A stretch of DNA of 64,000 nucleotides from Acidimicrobiales bacterium (GCA_040219085.1 JAVJTC010000004.1:1-64000), one strand, 5' to 3'. Numbered from the stretch's first letter, positions 33,098 through 42,376 are shown. Made by a program: numbers and translations. The notes: generated by a model from the letters alone, not told the origin.

Positions 33098-34384
33098 ATG
33101 AACGGCGGAGTAGCGGTATCGAACGCGGCGGATGTGGCAGAACGGATGCTGGAAGGCTTCCCTGACCTCGACCGCTACATCGCGGACCACCCCATCTCCC
33201 ACTGGGAGCAGGCGAAGCTGCGGGCGGCGCTGGCCGGGATCGCCGCGTACCGGGCCTTCCTGCAGCGCACCGGAAGAATGGACACCGCCCTCGCGCATCG
33301 CGACGCTGCGCTCGCCGCCGCCACCGGGTTCGAGCTGAAGACCCGCCCGGTGACGAAACCACGGCCCAACGGCCACTACCTGTCACCCGCAGAGATCACG
33401 ACCTTCGAACGTGACGGCATCATCGGACCGTTCCCGCTGCTGTCTCCCGCCGACGCCGCCGACGTCGGCGCGCTCTGCCGCGAGCTCCACGTGAACGACT
33501 TCCGCGAGAACTGCTTCCTCGGACCCGACGTCGTGAAGGCACTCGTCGACGGAGGTGACTGGCTGCTCAACTACGGCGCTCAGTGGCAGGCCCAACGGAT
33601 CCCCGAGCTCTGGGACATCGTGACCATGCCAGAGCTCGCGGACCGCATGGCGAGCCTTCTCGGTGACGACGTGATCTGTTGGCGCTCACAGCTGTTCGAG
33701 AAGCGCCCGGGTGACCCCGGGACCTTCTGGCACCAGACCGCGGCCTTCCGCGAGTCGAGCCCCTCGGACAAGCTCGCTGCACCCGAGGGCACCGACCCCG
33801 GGATGATCCAGCTCAGTGTCTGGGTGGCCCTCACCGACGTCACCGTCGCGAACGGCGCTCTGCGGATGGTGCCCGGGACCTTCGCCGACGGTCGACTCGA
33901 ACAGCTCTACAACTGGGGCCTCGACAATCTCCCGGCGATGCTCGCGAGCCTGGACCCGGCCCGGGCGGAGCAGCTGCTGAGGCTGCGCTCTTTCTCCACC
34001 GGCAGCTTCTTCAAGGCGCAGTCGGTCTTCGAGGCCATGATCGACGTCGTGGCCGACATGTTCGCCGGTCGCGAGGTGCGGGACCTCGAGATGCGTGCGG
34101 GCGAGTGCATCATCTTCACGTCCCTCAACGTGCACGGAAGCCACGCCAACAGCACCCGAAGCGATTCGCGCCTCGCGTTCGTCGGCCGGTTCACGACCAA
34201 CGACGTGCGCGTCTGGCCCGACATGACCACCGACGTCTTCTCCACGCCGGCGGGCCAGCTCCCCTTCCCCACCGAGCCGCTGAAGGTCATCCAGGTCCAC
34301 GGAACCGACACGTTCGGCCACAACCGCATCGCCACCGCACCCACCGAGCCCCGCCGCCTTGCGCGGCCCGTCGTCGGTGTCTGA
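33098..34384 (+). CDS. Fe(II)/2-oxoglutarate enzyme of the PhyH/SyrB2-like chlorinating group with an HxT motif
   Basis: 428 residues. After an unusual helical N-terminal extension of about 110 residues comes a phytanoyl-CoA dioxygenase-type core. The first iron motif reads His212-Gln213-Thr214 (FWHQTAAF), so the Asp of hydroxylases is replaced; halogenases such as SyrB2 have Ala or Gly there. The distal His346 (NVHGSHANSTRSDSR) and the Arg for 2-oxoglutarate are present. ANGALRMVPGT and the C-terminal RVWPD and GTDTFGHNR blocks resemble the SyrB2/CytC3 chlorinating family. It heads a run with two MaoC-like proteins and an acyl-CoA synthetase. Halogenation, hydroxylation or loss of iron binding are all open. 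Confidence 0.75.
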   Translation: MNGGVAVSNAADVAERMLEGFPDLDRYIADHPISHWEQAKLRAALAGIAAYRAFLQRTGRMDTALAHRDAALAAATGFELKTRPVTKPRPNGHYLSPAEITTFERDGIIGPFPLLSPADAADVGALCRELHVNDFRENCFLGPDVVKALVDGGDWLLNYGAQWQAQRIPELWDIVTMPELADRMASLLGDDVICWRSQLFEKRPGDPGTFWHQTAAFRESSPSDKLAAPEGTDPGMIQLSVWVALTDVTVANGALRMVPGTFADGRLEQLYNWGLDNLPAMLASLDPARAEQLLRLRSFSTGSFFKAQSVFEAMIDVVADMFAGREVRDLEMRAGECIIFTSLNVHGSHANSTRSDSRLAFVGRFTTNDVRVWPDMTTDVFSTPAGQLPFPTEPLKVIQVHGTDTFGHNRIATAPTEPRRLARPVVGV

Positions 34385-34435
34385 CCGGGACGCTCCGGCG
34401 CCCGTGCCAACCACTCCCGGTCGTCTGCGACGCCG

Positions 34436-34909
34436 ATGAGCCCGGGGCCGGAACCCGTGACCGTCCCCGGCGGGCGCACACTCAAAAGCCTCGTCGGGAC
34501 GGAGTTCCCGCCCGGGCACTTCCGCATCGAACCCGACGCACACAGCGCGGCCGTCGCCGCCCTGCACCTCGACCGGTGGGACTCGCCGGTCGCCCATCCC
34601 GTCTACGGCCACATCGCGCTCAACTCGGGCATGGGGATCGCCCGTGAGGACTTCTTCGCCCTGTGCGGGAGCACGCTGCGCACCGGCGCCCTGTTCGGTC
34701 GTGGCGTCATCACGTGGCACCAGCCGATGCTCATCGGCTCCCGCTACACCGTGCACTCCCGGATCGTCGCCGCCGAACGCAAGACCGGCCGACGCTCCGG
34801 CACCTTCGACCTCGTGACCGTCCACATCGACGCCGACGACGAGGACGCCGAGGCGACGGTGTCGATGGACGAGACGTACGTGTTCCTGCGGAGCGCAGCC
34901 GGTGGCTGA
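34436..34909 (+). CDS. Hotdog-fold (MaoC-like) protein, acyl dehydratase-related
   Basis: 157 residues. Segment PVYGHIALNSGMGIAREDFF and LFGRGVITWHQPML correspond to the N-terminal hotdog of FAS1-type or 3-hydroxyacyl-ACP dehydratases, but the Asp/His dehydratase pair is not evident. It overlaps the next gene by eight bases; the two probably form a heterodimer as in HadA/HadB-type dehydratases, with the catalytic residues in the partner. Confidence 0.7.
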   Translation: MSPGPEPVTVPGGRTLKSLVGTEFPPGHFRIEPDAHSAAVAALHLDRWDSPVAHPVYGHIALNSGMGIAREDFFALCGSTLRTGALFGRGVITWHQPMLIGSRYTVHSRIVAAERKTGRRSGTFDLVTVHIDADDEDAEATVSMDETYVFLRSAAGG

Positions 34910-35336
34910 GAGCCCGGACAGCCACCTCGTCGAGTTCGTACCGGTCACCGTTGAGGTGGCCGAGGCGGACGTCATCGCGATGATGGACGTCATGGGCGAC
35001 ATCAACCCGGTGCACTCCGACCACGACCTCGTCGCCGAACTCGGACTGCGTGGTCTGGTGAACCAGGGCCCGGCGAATCTCGCGTACGCACTGAACATGA
35101 TCGTCGCATGGGCCGGCGACCCCGCTTCGATCCGCCGCGTCGACGTTCGTTTCGACGCGATCACGTGCCCCGGCGACCGCCTCGTCGCGACCGGTGGCGT
35201 GACCTCCACCACCCGCACCGGCAACGAGACGATTGCGACGTGCGCCTTCCGCCTGGACCGTGACCTCGGCAACGGCACGACCGAACAGATCCTCTCGGGG
35301 ACCGCCGACGTGCTCGCGCCGCAGGAGACGAAGTGA
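34902..35336 (+). CDS. MaoC-like enoyl-CoA hydratase/dehydratase
   Basis: 144 residues from GTG 34902, overlapping the previous gene. The hydratase-2 motif is present as MGDINPVHSDHD, supplying the catalytic Asp and His; LRGLVNQGPANLAYALNM is the following helix. Such proteins hydrate enoyl-CoA or dehydrate 3-hydroxyacyl thioesters. Paired with the catalytic-residue-poor hotdog gene upstream and coupled by GTGA to the acyl-CoA synthetase, suggesting work on a CoA-bound acid. Confidence 0.85.
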   Translation: MAESPDSHLVEFVPVTVEVAEADVIAMMDVMGDINPVHSDHDLVAELGLRGLVNQGPANLAYALNMIVAWAGDPASIRRVDVRFDAITCPGDRLVATGGVTSTTRTGNETIATCAFRLDRDLGNGTTEQILSGTADVLAPQETK

Positions 35337-36916
35337 TGCTCGACCCCGAACTGGTCCTCCCGACGCTGTTGGCCCGCCGCGCCGATGCGGAACCCGATCG
35401 CACCTGGATCCACCACGTCGACGGCCGATCGATGACGTTCGCGGCGGCCGAGGAACGGATCGTGCGTTGGGCCACGGCGCTGCGAACGCTAGGGGTCGAC
35501 GCCGGCGACACCGTCATCGTCATGACGCCGAACTCCTTCGACGCGGCACTGCTCTGGCCGGCGGTGGCCCGACGCGGCGCCATCGAGGTGCCCGTCAACA
35601 ACGCCTACCGTGGGACGATCCTGACGCACGTGGTGAACGACTCCGCCGCGAGGATCGCCGTCGTGCACGCCTCGTTCGTGGACCGCTTCGAGGCGGTGCG
35701 CAAGGACCTGACGACCCTGGACACGATCGTCGTGGTCGATGCCGACGACGGTCGCTCCCCCTGGTCGGGCACCAGCGTCGACGCTGCGGAGATCCTCGTC
35801 GACGCCGACCTCGCCGCGGCCGGGCACCTCCCGGCCCACCACGAGACCGCGTGCATCCTCTACACGTCGGGGACGACCGGACCCTCGAAGGGCGTCGTGA
35901 TCCCCTGGGCGCACGCGCACGCGACCGCGGTGGGACTGATTCCGCTCGACGATCTCGGTGAGGGCGACGCGTGGTACTCCCCGTTCCCGCTGTTCCACAT
36001 GAGCGGGAAACTCGCTCTGTACGCGACGGCGATCTACGGCGGCCCCTTCGTCGTGCGCGAGTACTTCAAGACCGATGTGTTCTGGGACGAGATCGACCGC
36101 TTCGGGTGCACCGTGTGCCTCGTGATCGGGGCGACCCCGGCCTTCATCTGGAACCTGCCGCGCTCCGACGACGACAGGAACCATGCCCTGCGCAACGTGC
36201 TCATGGCGCCGATGCCCGACGACCCCCGGGCCTTCATGGATCGCTACGGCTGGAGGATCTGCACCACCTTCAACATGACCGAGATCTCGGGCCCCGTCGC
36301 GTCCGGCTGGACACTCGGGCCCAAGGGCAGCGCCGGGAAGGTCCGGGACGGCTACCAGGTCCGGATCGTCGATGAGTTCGACGAGGAGGTCCCACCCGGG
36401 GTGCTCGGCGAGATCGTCGTCCGCTCCGATGAACCCTGGGTGCTGATGGCGGGCTACTGGAAGAATCCCGAGGCCACGGTGCGGGCATGGCGGAACTACT
36501 GGTTCCACACCGGCGACGCCGGACGCTACGACGCCGACGGCTGGTACTACTACGTGGACCGCCTCAAAGACGCCATGAGGGTCAGTGGCGAGAACGTGTC
36601 CTCGATGGAGGTCGAGGCAGTGGTGCTCGAGTCCCCCGACGTCGTCGAGGCCGCCGCCGTGGGGGTCCGCAGCGATCGGGGCGAGGAGGACATCAAGCTC
36701 TATGTCGTGCCTGCGGGCACCGACTTCGACGCCGTGCGGCTCATGGACTTCCTCAAGCCCCGGCTACCGCGTTTCATGATGCCGCGCTACGTGGTGGCCG
36801 TGAGCGAGGTCCCCAAGACGCCGACGGAGAAGGTCCGCAAGCACATCCTGCGGGACCGACCACTCGAGCCCGACGCATGGGACCGGATCGCCGAGGGCTA
36901 CGTCATTCCCCGCTGA
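35333..36916 (+). CDS. AMP-forming acyl-CoA synthetase/ligase
   Basis: 527 residues. ANL-superfamily motifs: P-loop LYTSGTTGPSKGV near residue 182, FNMTEISGP (A5-like), HTGDAGRYDADGW with the hinge Asp, and the C-terminal KTPTEKVRKH with the catalytic Lys. It activates a carboxylic acid as acyl-AMP and then thioester; substrate unknown. The GTG at 35333 overlaps the stop of the MaoC gene; ATG 35336 is equally possible. Last gene of the oxygenase cluster, closed by a strong hairpin at 36950. Confidence 0.9.
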   Translation: MMLDPELVLPTLLARRADAEPDRTWIHHVDGRSMTFAAAEERIVRWATALRTLGVDAGDTVIVMTPNSFDAALLWPAVARRGAIEVPVNNAYRGTILTHVVNDSAARIAVVHASFVDRFEAVRKDLTTLDTIVVVDADDGRSPWSGTSVDAAEILVDADLAAAGHLPAHHETACILYTSGTTGPSKGVVIPWAHAHATAVGLIPLDDLGEGDAWYSPFPLFHMSGKLALYATAIYGGPFVVREYFKTDVFWDEIDRFGCTVCLVIGATPAFIWNLPRSDDDRNHALRNVLMAPMPDDPRAFMDRYGWRICTTFNMTEISGPVASGWTLGPKGSAGKVRDGYQVRIVDEFDEEVPPGVLGEIVVRSDEPWVLMAGYWKNPEATVRAWRNYWFHTGDAGRYDADGWYYYVDRLKDAMRVSGENVSSMEVEAVVLESPDVVEAAAVGVRSDRGEEDIKLYVVPAGTDFDAVRLMDFLKPRLPRFMMPRYVVAVSEVPKTPTEKVRKHILRDRPLEPDAWDRIAEGYVIPR

Positions 36917-36949
36917 ACCCCGGGACCACCACGGAGCCGAGGCACGCGG

Positions 36950-36984
36950 GAGCGGCCCGACGCCATCTCGGCGTCGGGCCGCTC
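36950..36984. terminator. Bidirectional hairpin terminator
   Basis: A perfect 15-base-pair stem (arms 36950-36964 and 36970-36984) with a 5-base loop lies between the convergent synthetase and anti-sigma genes. No long U tract is present on either side, as is common in high-GC actinobacteria. Confidence 0.75.
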
Positions 36985-37004
36985 TCCTCGACGGTCCGGC
37001 CGAG

Positions 37005-37634
37005 TCAGGCCCCGAAGGCCTCTTCGAAGATCGCGAGGAGCTCGGGAGACGCCTCGCCGCTGAAGCCGCATGCGTTGACGACGCCGTCGGTCGCTGTGAT
37101 CAGGTAGGCCCCACCCTCGACGAACTGGACGCCACCGATGAGCGCCATCGAGGTCTCAGAGGCCTGGGTCACGACCACCGCGTCGGCGGCACCGGCGGTG
37201 TACCACCGGTCCACCGTGAGGGTCACCGACTCGCCCTCCACCGCGGTCGCGGTCGCTGCGAAGGCGACGGGCATCTGTGCCATCACGTCGGCAGAAACGG
37301 GAAGACACGATGCCATCGCATCGCCGGGAGCGGCGGCGAGTGCCAGCTGTTCGCCGGGGTCGTCGCCTCCGTCGAGCGAGACGGCCAGTCCCACTGCGAG
37401 CGCCGCGCACGCGGCCACGCCGGCCACCGCCAAGGCGAGGCGGCGCCCGGGGCGAGAGCGGGGCCCGGCCTGGCGATCGCGGTCTTCCGGTCCGTCGGGA
37501 GCGGGGATGTCGGTGATCTGTGTCGTCATGATGTCCTCCAGGAGGTCGTCCAGCATCGGGCTGGAGCCGTCGAGGACAGGAATGTCACGGACCGGGTCGA
37601 TCCGTGCGAGACGGTCACGCAACTCGTCACTCAT
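37005..37634 (-). CDS. Single-pass membrane protein, probable anti-sigma factor
   Basis: 209 residues. The N-terminal 65 residues are cytoplasmic, polar and Asp/Arg-rich; one membrane segment lies at about 68-88 (LALAVAGVAACAALAVGLAV); the external part of about 120 residues contains two Cys. Overlap with the sigma gene (ATGA) and topology are what suggest an anti-sigma role. It lacks a recognisable zinc HxxxCxxC motif, so an unrelated sigma partner protein is possible. Confidence 0.65.
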   Translation of the reverse strand: MSDELRDRLARIDPVRDIPVLDGSSPMLDDLLEDIMTTQITDIPAPDGPEDRDRQAGPRSRPGRRLALAVAGVAACAALAVGLAVSLDGGDDPGEQLALAAAPGDAMASCLPVSADVMAQMPVAFAATATAVEGESVTLTVDRWYTAGAADAVVVTQASETSMALIGGVQFVEGGAYLITATDGVVNACGFSGEASPELLAIFEEAFGA

Positions 37635-38254
37635 CGACCGTCTCCTTTCGTGCCCTCATGGAGTTGATGTCCAGCACGGTCGGGATCCTTTCGTCGACCC
37701 ACGTCCCCGAGAGCGGCCTCGAGGCGGCGTCGGGCGCGGTGCAGACGGATACTCGCCGCGTTCGGCGTGACACCCATGACGATCGCGATCTCACGCGGCG
37801 CCAGACCCTCCCATGCCCACAGACGCAGTAGCTCGCGGTCGGGAGCATCGAGCGCGTCGAGGGCGGCCTCGAGATCGGGGTCGCCGTCGGCAGCGGTTGA
37901 CGGCTCCCGGTACACCCGCTCGTGCCGGATCTCGTCCACCAGTCGCAGGCGGCGGGCGTCCCCGCGGCGCTGGTTCGCGAGGCAACGACGGGCCACCCCG
38001 TAGCACCATGGCAACTCCGCACCCCGAGGGATCTCGTCGAAACGTCGCCACGCCACGAGAAGCGTCTCGGCGACGACGTCGTCAGCCGCGTCGCCGGCAC
38101 GGCGGCGCACGTACCGGGTGACGGGTCCGTGAACCGCCCGGGCGAGCGCCTCGAAGTCCGCGCGCCGCCCGGACCCGTCGTCCGGCGCGTCACGACGTCC
38201 CGATCGCGACCGGTCGACGACGTGTGGTGTCGGTGACGCTTCAGATGGTTCCAT
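37631..38254 (-). CDS. ECF-type sigma factor
   Basis: 207 residues. Region 2 is seen as VHGPVTRYVRRRAGDAADDV and the W-containing helix LLVAWRRFDEIPRG; region 4 as ELLRLWAWEGLAPREIAIVM followed by TPNAASIRLHRARRRL. The N-terminal 35 residues are a disordered Arg/Ser/Pro tail. The ATG begins immediately after an 11-bp inverted repeat with no ribosome site between, which could make initiation structure-dependent. Partner is the membrane protein gene downstream. Confidence 0.9.
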   Translation of the reverse strand: MEPSEASPTPHVVDRSRSGRRDAPDDGSGRRADFEALARAVHGPVTRYVRRRAGDAADDVVAETLLVAWRRFDEIPRGAELPWCYGVARRCLANQRRGDARRLRLVDEIRHERVYREPSTAADGDPDLEAALDALDAPDRELLRLWAWEGLAPREIAIVMGVTPNAASIRLHRARRRLEAALGDVGRRKDPDRAGHQLHEGTKGDGR

Positions 38255-38282
38255 CCACGCTCTGACGTCGATCAGAGCGTGG
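38255..38282 (-). terminator. Perfect inverted repeat abutting the sigma factor start codon
   Basis: Arms of 11 bases (38255-38265 and 38272-38282) with a 6-base loop, between the stop of the large secreted protein (38303) and the sigma ATG (38254). It may end transcription of the upstream gene; its immediate contact with the start codon also allows an operator or translational control role. Confidence 0.5.
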
Positions 38283-38302
38283 CGGTTCCCGGACCGTCGG
38301 AT

Positions 38303-41300
38303 CTAGAGAATCGTGATGGTGGCAGGGTCACCGAGGAACTCGGCGTTGTCAGAGGGGACGTAGACCCGCGAGCCGGTCACGCCGGTCACCGTGAACACCG
38401 AACTCGACGCGCCGATCCCGACGAACACATTCACGGTGCAGCGACCCGAACCGTCGGTCACGCATGACGTCGTCCCGCTCCCGCCGGGGAACGAACCGCG
38501 TGTGAACGACATCGCGACGGTCGCGCCCGCAACCGGGGCGTCCGTGCCGTCGGCGATCTGCACGGTCACCTGCGCGGTCCGGAAGAACAGGCCGGACGCG
38601 CTACCCGACATCGCCCGGACGTGCATCGTCTCGGTCGCCGGGTTCACCACCGCGACCGGTACCGATCTCGTGTCGTTCGCAGGAAGCTCGTCGGTCCCCG
38701 TCGACAGTCCCGAGACGAGCGCAACGAGGACCGCGGTCCCCGCGGCGCCCGGCGTCCACGAGAAGGTCACCTCGGTGTCGTCTCCGGCTGCGAGGCCGGT
38801 GACCGTCATCGTGGAATCCACCTGCGTCCCGCTCATCGACCCCTCGAAGAGCTCCACGTCGAAGTCGGCTGCCGCGTCGCCGTTGTTGGCGACGGTGACC
38901 GTCACCGTCTGGGGCACTCCGGAATCGGCCGGCGCGTCGGTGACCACCGAGACGACCGCGGCGTCGAACTCAGGATCGGACGCGAGGACGGTGAAGGACC
39001 GCGATCCCGAGTTGTCGGTCGGATTGTCGCCCGGAACAAAGGGGATGGCCGCGGTGATCTCCGCACTGCCCGGCGCCGCCGGGATCCACGTGAACGGCAC
39101 GACGACCGGGGCGGAGAACCCGGGAACGGCGGTCAGCGACGCGAAGGGACCGGCCGGTGGGTTGTAGGACGTGGCGCCGATGGCGACCGTCCCTCCGAGG
39201 CTGTCCGAGAGTGAGAGGCCGAACGACGCCGGGACGTTGCCCCCGTTGACGACCTCGACCTGCATGTCGATCGGGACCCCGACCGTCGGGTCGTCCGTCT
39301 CTCCGGCCGCCTTCGAGATGCAGACGCCGCCGCATGCGAATCCGGAGTTGCGCACCGCGGGGCCGACGAACGGCGGCTGGAGCGTGACGGTGAACTCGTT
39401 CACCGTCGTGAATCCCAGGCTGTCGACCGCGGTCAGTCCGATCTCGACGGCGAGGGTGCAACCGAGCGGGCTGCGGGTCAGACCAGAGCACTGGTCGCCC
39501 AACTCGAAGGCTGAACCGTTCAGATCGACGGTGACCGTCTGTCCGCCCGGCGCGATGGCCAGAGTCTCGGACCCGTCGAAGAGAACAGGCGAGGGCGAGA
39601 CCCCCTGGCCCGCCCACTCCGAGGTCCAGGTGCAGGTCAACGGCGTCAGACTCTCCGGATCGACGCACTGCGCGGTGATGTCGAAGGATCCGATGTCGTC
39701 AGCCTCGGGGTCGACGGCGATCTGCGAGCAGCCGAAGATGCTGCACGCCTCACCGGCGAGGGTCGACCCCGTGACCTCGGCCGACGGGGGCAGGTTTGTG
39801 GATGCCCGCACGACGTGGTCGCGGCAGGCCTCGGCTCCGGACTCGCCCTTCGCCCTGATCGAGTAGACCACATCGGTGAACGAGGATCCGGTGGACACGT
39901 CGGCGTCCAGGTACACGGCGTCGTCGGGGACAGTATCGGCCGTCGAGTTGACTCCGAGCAGTGAGCTGCCGGTGCAGTTCGCACCGCTGTAGATCTCGAT
40001 CTCGACGAGATCGTCGCACGGTGCGCCGAGCGAGGTCGAAGCGTCCACGACCACGTCGACCTGGTCGTCGTCAGCGGCGTCGGAGGTGCCGTCGGCATCC
40101 TGGACCACGTCGAAGACGATCTGGTCGAAGTCGGGGCTCGGGTCGCCGCCGGCGTTGGGGAAGGGATCTCCCGGGTGACAGCCCGCAACGTACACGTTGC
40201 CCCCGGTGTCGAAGACGCTCGTACCCGTGACCATTCCGAGTGGCTCGGCGTAGACGAGCGTCCTGCCCCCGATGTTGAGTGGGTTGAAGCCCGTGTCGTC
40301 GATGAGAGTCAGCGCATCGTCGGTCGGATCGATCCTCCACGTCTGATATCCCCCGCCGAAGGCACCGGGAATCCCCGGGCCACCGCCGGGGCCGCCGCCG
40401 GCGGTCGTCATCCAGACCTCGTTCCCGTCGGACTCTGCCCGCCACAGGTAGAAGGGCTCTCCCGGTTCGAGGGCGTCCCAGTCGCTGCTACCGACGGTGC
40501 CCTGCTCACCGAAGCTCGCCACCAGCCCCGACGTCGGGATGCACCACTCGCGGTCTGCCACGCAGTCGAAGTTCAAGACGTCGCTCGCGGCGCTCAGTGG
40601 ACGGGCGTTTCCCATGACGTTGTTGACACTCCACGAGCACGCGTCGGCCCCAACGGCTCCGCCCGCTGCGGCGACGGCGACGCCGGGACATCCGGAGACG
40701 ACGATGGAGGCGAGTTCGGTGCTCGCGGCACCACCGTCGTTTCCGGGCGAGACCGTCTCGCCGAGAGTCACGTAGACCGTGTCACCGACCTGGGCGATGT
40801 CCGATGCGAAGGCGTTCGTACTGCGCTGCTCACCACCGACTGTCGTCAGCGGGAGTCCCGCGCCCTTGTCCATCACCTGTTCCCATTGCGCGACGCACCG
40901 TCCCGTCAGGCGGTCGATGGTGCCGAGGATGCCCCCGCGACAGCCCCCCAGAGACACCCAGCCCTGTGCTCCGCTGGCCCGGTTGGAGGCGATGGCGAGC
41001 ACGGCGTCATCTGTGCCGTTGCCGTTGGTGTCGATGCCGGCCATCGCGAACACGCCGATGTTGTCGGGGTCACCGAACCCGGGCTCGGACGCCACGCGCC
41101 AACGCCCGTTGCCGAGCGGGTTGGTGTTGACGAGCATCACGGGATCAGGTGAGAGGTCACTGCGGATCACGACACCGTCGTCAGCTGTCTCGAAGGTGGC
41201 GACAGGCGAGATGTAGAGAGCGTCGTCACGGCCGTTCTCGTCGTGGTCGACGGCCGCGATCTCCCGGAATCCGATGTAGGAGAGCGGCAGCCCGCGCGTG

Positions 41301-41860
41301 GACATGTCCGAGAAGTTGACGCCGTCGGTGGTGTAGATGAGCTTGCCGCGGCCGCCGACGCAGCTGAACACGGCCTTGGGCACGCCGTCGCCGATGTCGG
41401 TCACGACGGCGCCCCGCAACCCCACGCACTCGGGCGTCGGGAAGAGCTCCTCGAGGATGACCCCGGAACTCCAGGCCTTCGTCCAGGTCCCGCCGAGCGG
41501 ATCGGACTCGGAGAAGTCGTAGCGCCAGATCTCCGCGCTCCGCTCGGCGAACGGGATCGAGAAATCGAAGCTGTTCTGGAGCGTGCCCATCAACAGGAAG
41601 CCGGGGTCTCCGCCGGGTCCGTCGGGATCGAGATAGGCCCCGGACCACGTGTAGTTGTTGTCGACCGTCCCGGGATACCCGGTCCACCCGTCGACCTCGT
41701 TGCCCGGGACTCCGAAGGTGAATCCTCCGCCGGCGATCTGGCGGAAGTCCTCGGGCCCGTCCACCGCGCCGACATCCACCGCGCCCGACGGAGCGGCACT
41801 CACCAACGCGGTGGCGGCAACCATCAGACTCACGACGAGCGTGATCAGCTTCTTCGACAT
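38303..41860 (-). CDS. Large secreted protein with Ig-like C-terminal repeats
   Basis: 1185 residues. A Sec signal peptide (MSKKLITLVVSLMVAATALV, cleavage after Ala) starts at ATG 41860, with GGGAG upstream. Residues 30-600 are beta-rich with repeated Gly/Asp turns such as GNGTDDAVLAIASN and NENGRDDALYISP-like segments, suggesting a beta-propeller or VCBS-like fold. The C-terminal 450 residues contain CARDB-type modules (VTVTVANNGDAAADFDVELF) and a final Ig-like module with Cys pairs. No sortase or membrane anchor is visible. Probably extracellular or surface-associated; ligand unknown. It lies upstream of the sigma/anti-sigma pair on the same strand. Confidence 0.8.
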   Translation of the reverse strand: MSKKLITLVVSLMVAATALVSAAPSGAVDVGAVDGPEDFRQIAGGGFTFGVPGNEVDGWTGYPGTVDNNYTWSGAYLDPDGPGGDPGFLLMGTLQNSFDFSIPFAERSAEIWRYDFSESDPLGGTWTKAWSSGVILEELFPTPECVGLRGAVVTDIGDGVPKAVFSCVGGRGKLIYTTDGVNFSDMSTRGLPLSYIGFREIAAVDHDENGRDDALYISPVATFETADDGVVIRSDLSPDPVMLVNTNPLGNGRWRVASEPGFGDPDNIGVFAMAGIDTNGNGTDDAVLAIASNRASGAQGWVSLGGCRGGILGTIDRLTGRCVAQWEQVMDKGAGLPLTTVGGEQRSTNAFASDIAQVGDTVYVTLGETVSPGNDGGAASTELASIVVSGCPGVAVAAAGGAVGADACSWSVNNVMGNARPLSAASDVLNFDCVADREWCIPTSGLVASFGEQGTVGSSDWDALEPGEPFYLWRAESDGNEVWMTTAGGGPGGGPGIPGAFGGGYQTWRIDPTDDALTLIDDTGFNPLNIGGRTLVYAEPLGMVTGTSVFDTGGNVYVAGCHPGDPFPNAGGDPSPDFDQIVFDVVQDADGTSDAADDDQVDVVVDASTSLGAPCDDLVEIEIYSGANCTGSSLLGVNSTADTVPDDAVYLDADVSTGSSFTDVVYSIRAKGESGAEACRDHVVRASTNLPPSAEVTGSTLAGEACSIFGCSQIAVDPEADDIGSFDITAQCVDPESLTPLTCTWTSEWAGQGVSPSPVLFDGSETLAIAPGGQTVTVDLNGSAFELGDQCSGLTRSPLGCTLAVEIGLTAVDSLGFTTVNEFTVTLQPPFVGPAVRNSGFACGGVCISKAAGETDDPTVGVPIDMQVEVVNGGNVPASFGLSLSDSLGGTVAIGATSYNPPAGPFASLTAVPGFSAPVVVPFTWIPAAPGSAEITAAIPFVPGDNPTDNSGSRSFTVLASDPEFDAAVVSVVTDAPADSGVPQTVTVTVANNGDAAADFDVELFEGSMSGTQVDSTMTVTGLAAGDDTEVTFSWTPGAAGTAVLVALVSGLSTGTDELPANDTRSVPVAVVNPATETMHVRAMSGSASGLFFRTAQVTVQIADGTDAPVAGATVAMSFTRGSFPGGSGTTSCVTDGSGRCTVNVFVGIGASSSVFTVTGVTGSRVYVPSDNAEFLGDPATITIL

Positions 41861-41956
41861 CTCGGCTCCCGGTTCGCCCAGCCGCGGCACACGGGCCACG
41901 TCTCCAGAAGGGCGACGCTAGTCGCCGGTGTGGGCGATGCCCAGCCCAACACGGAC

Positions 41957-42376
41957 TCAGCGGGGACGCAGTTCCGTACCGGCTCCCGCGGTCACGAACA
42001 GAACGGTCGCCGTCTCGGCGACGTCAGCGGTATGCCAGACCCCGGGCTCGTTGACGGCGGCATCGCCGGCGCCGAGGGTGACCGTCGCAGTGGTCCCACC
42101 GGTCTCCTGGTGCAGAACGATCGATCCCGAAACGCACACGACGAGCTCCGCGCCGAGTGGATGGACCTCCCAGGTGTCCCAGTCGCCGGTGAAGGTGTGC
42201 AGTCCGACGAGGCGACCTTCCACCCCGTCAGCGGCATGTCGGGCTCCGTACGCCTCGTACCACCCCACCTCACCGGTGAAACGCGGCTCCCGCTCCACGG
42301 TGGCGCCGAGGCCGAGATGAACCGGGAACTCGTCGAGGCGGAAGGCCCGGCCCGAAGGCGCTGCGTCAGCCGACAT
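41957..42376 (-). CDS. Cupin-domain protein
   Basis: 139 residues from ATG 42376. Core cupin strands: WEVHPLGAELVVCVSGSIVL with an H-x-x-x-x-E-like first motif, and GAGDAAVNEPGVWHTADV carrying the second-motif His. The metal site is partly changed, so binding rather than catalysis may be its job. The start lies inside the 3' end of the phospholipase gene (11-base overlap). Confidence 0.75.
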   Translation of the reverse strand: MSADAAPSGRAFRLDEFPVHLGLGATVEREPRFTGEVGWYEAYGARHAADGVEGRLVGLHTFTGDWDTWEVHPLGAELVVCVSGSIVLHQETGGTTATVTLGAGDAAVNEPGVWHTADVAETATVLFVTAGAGTELRPR

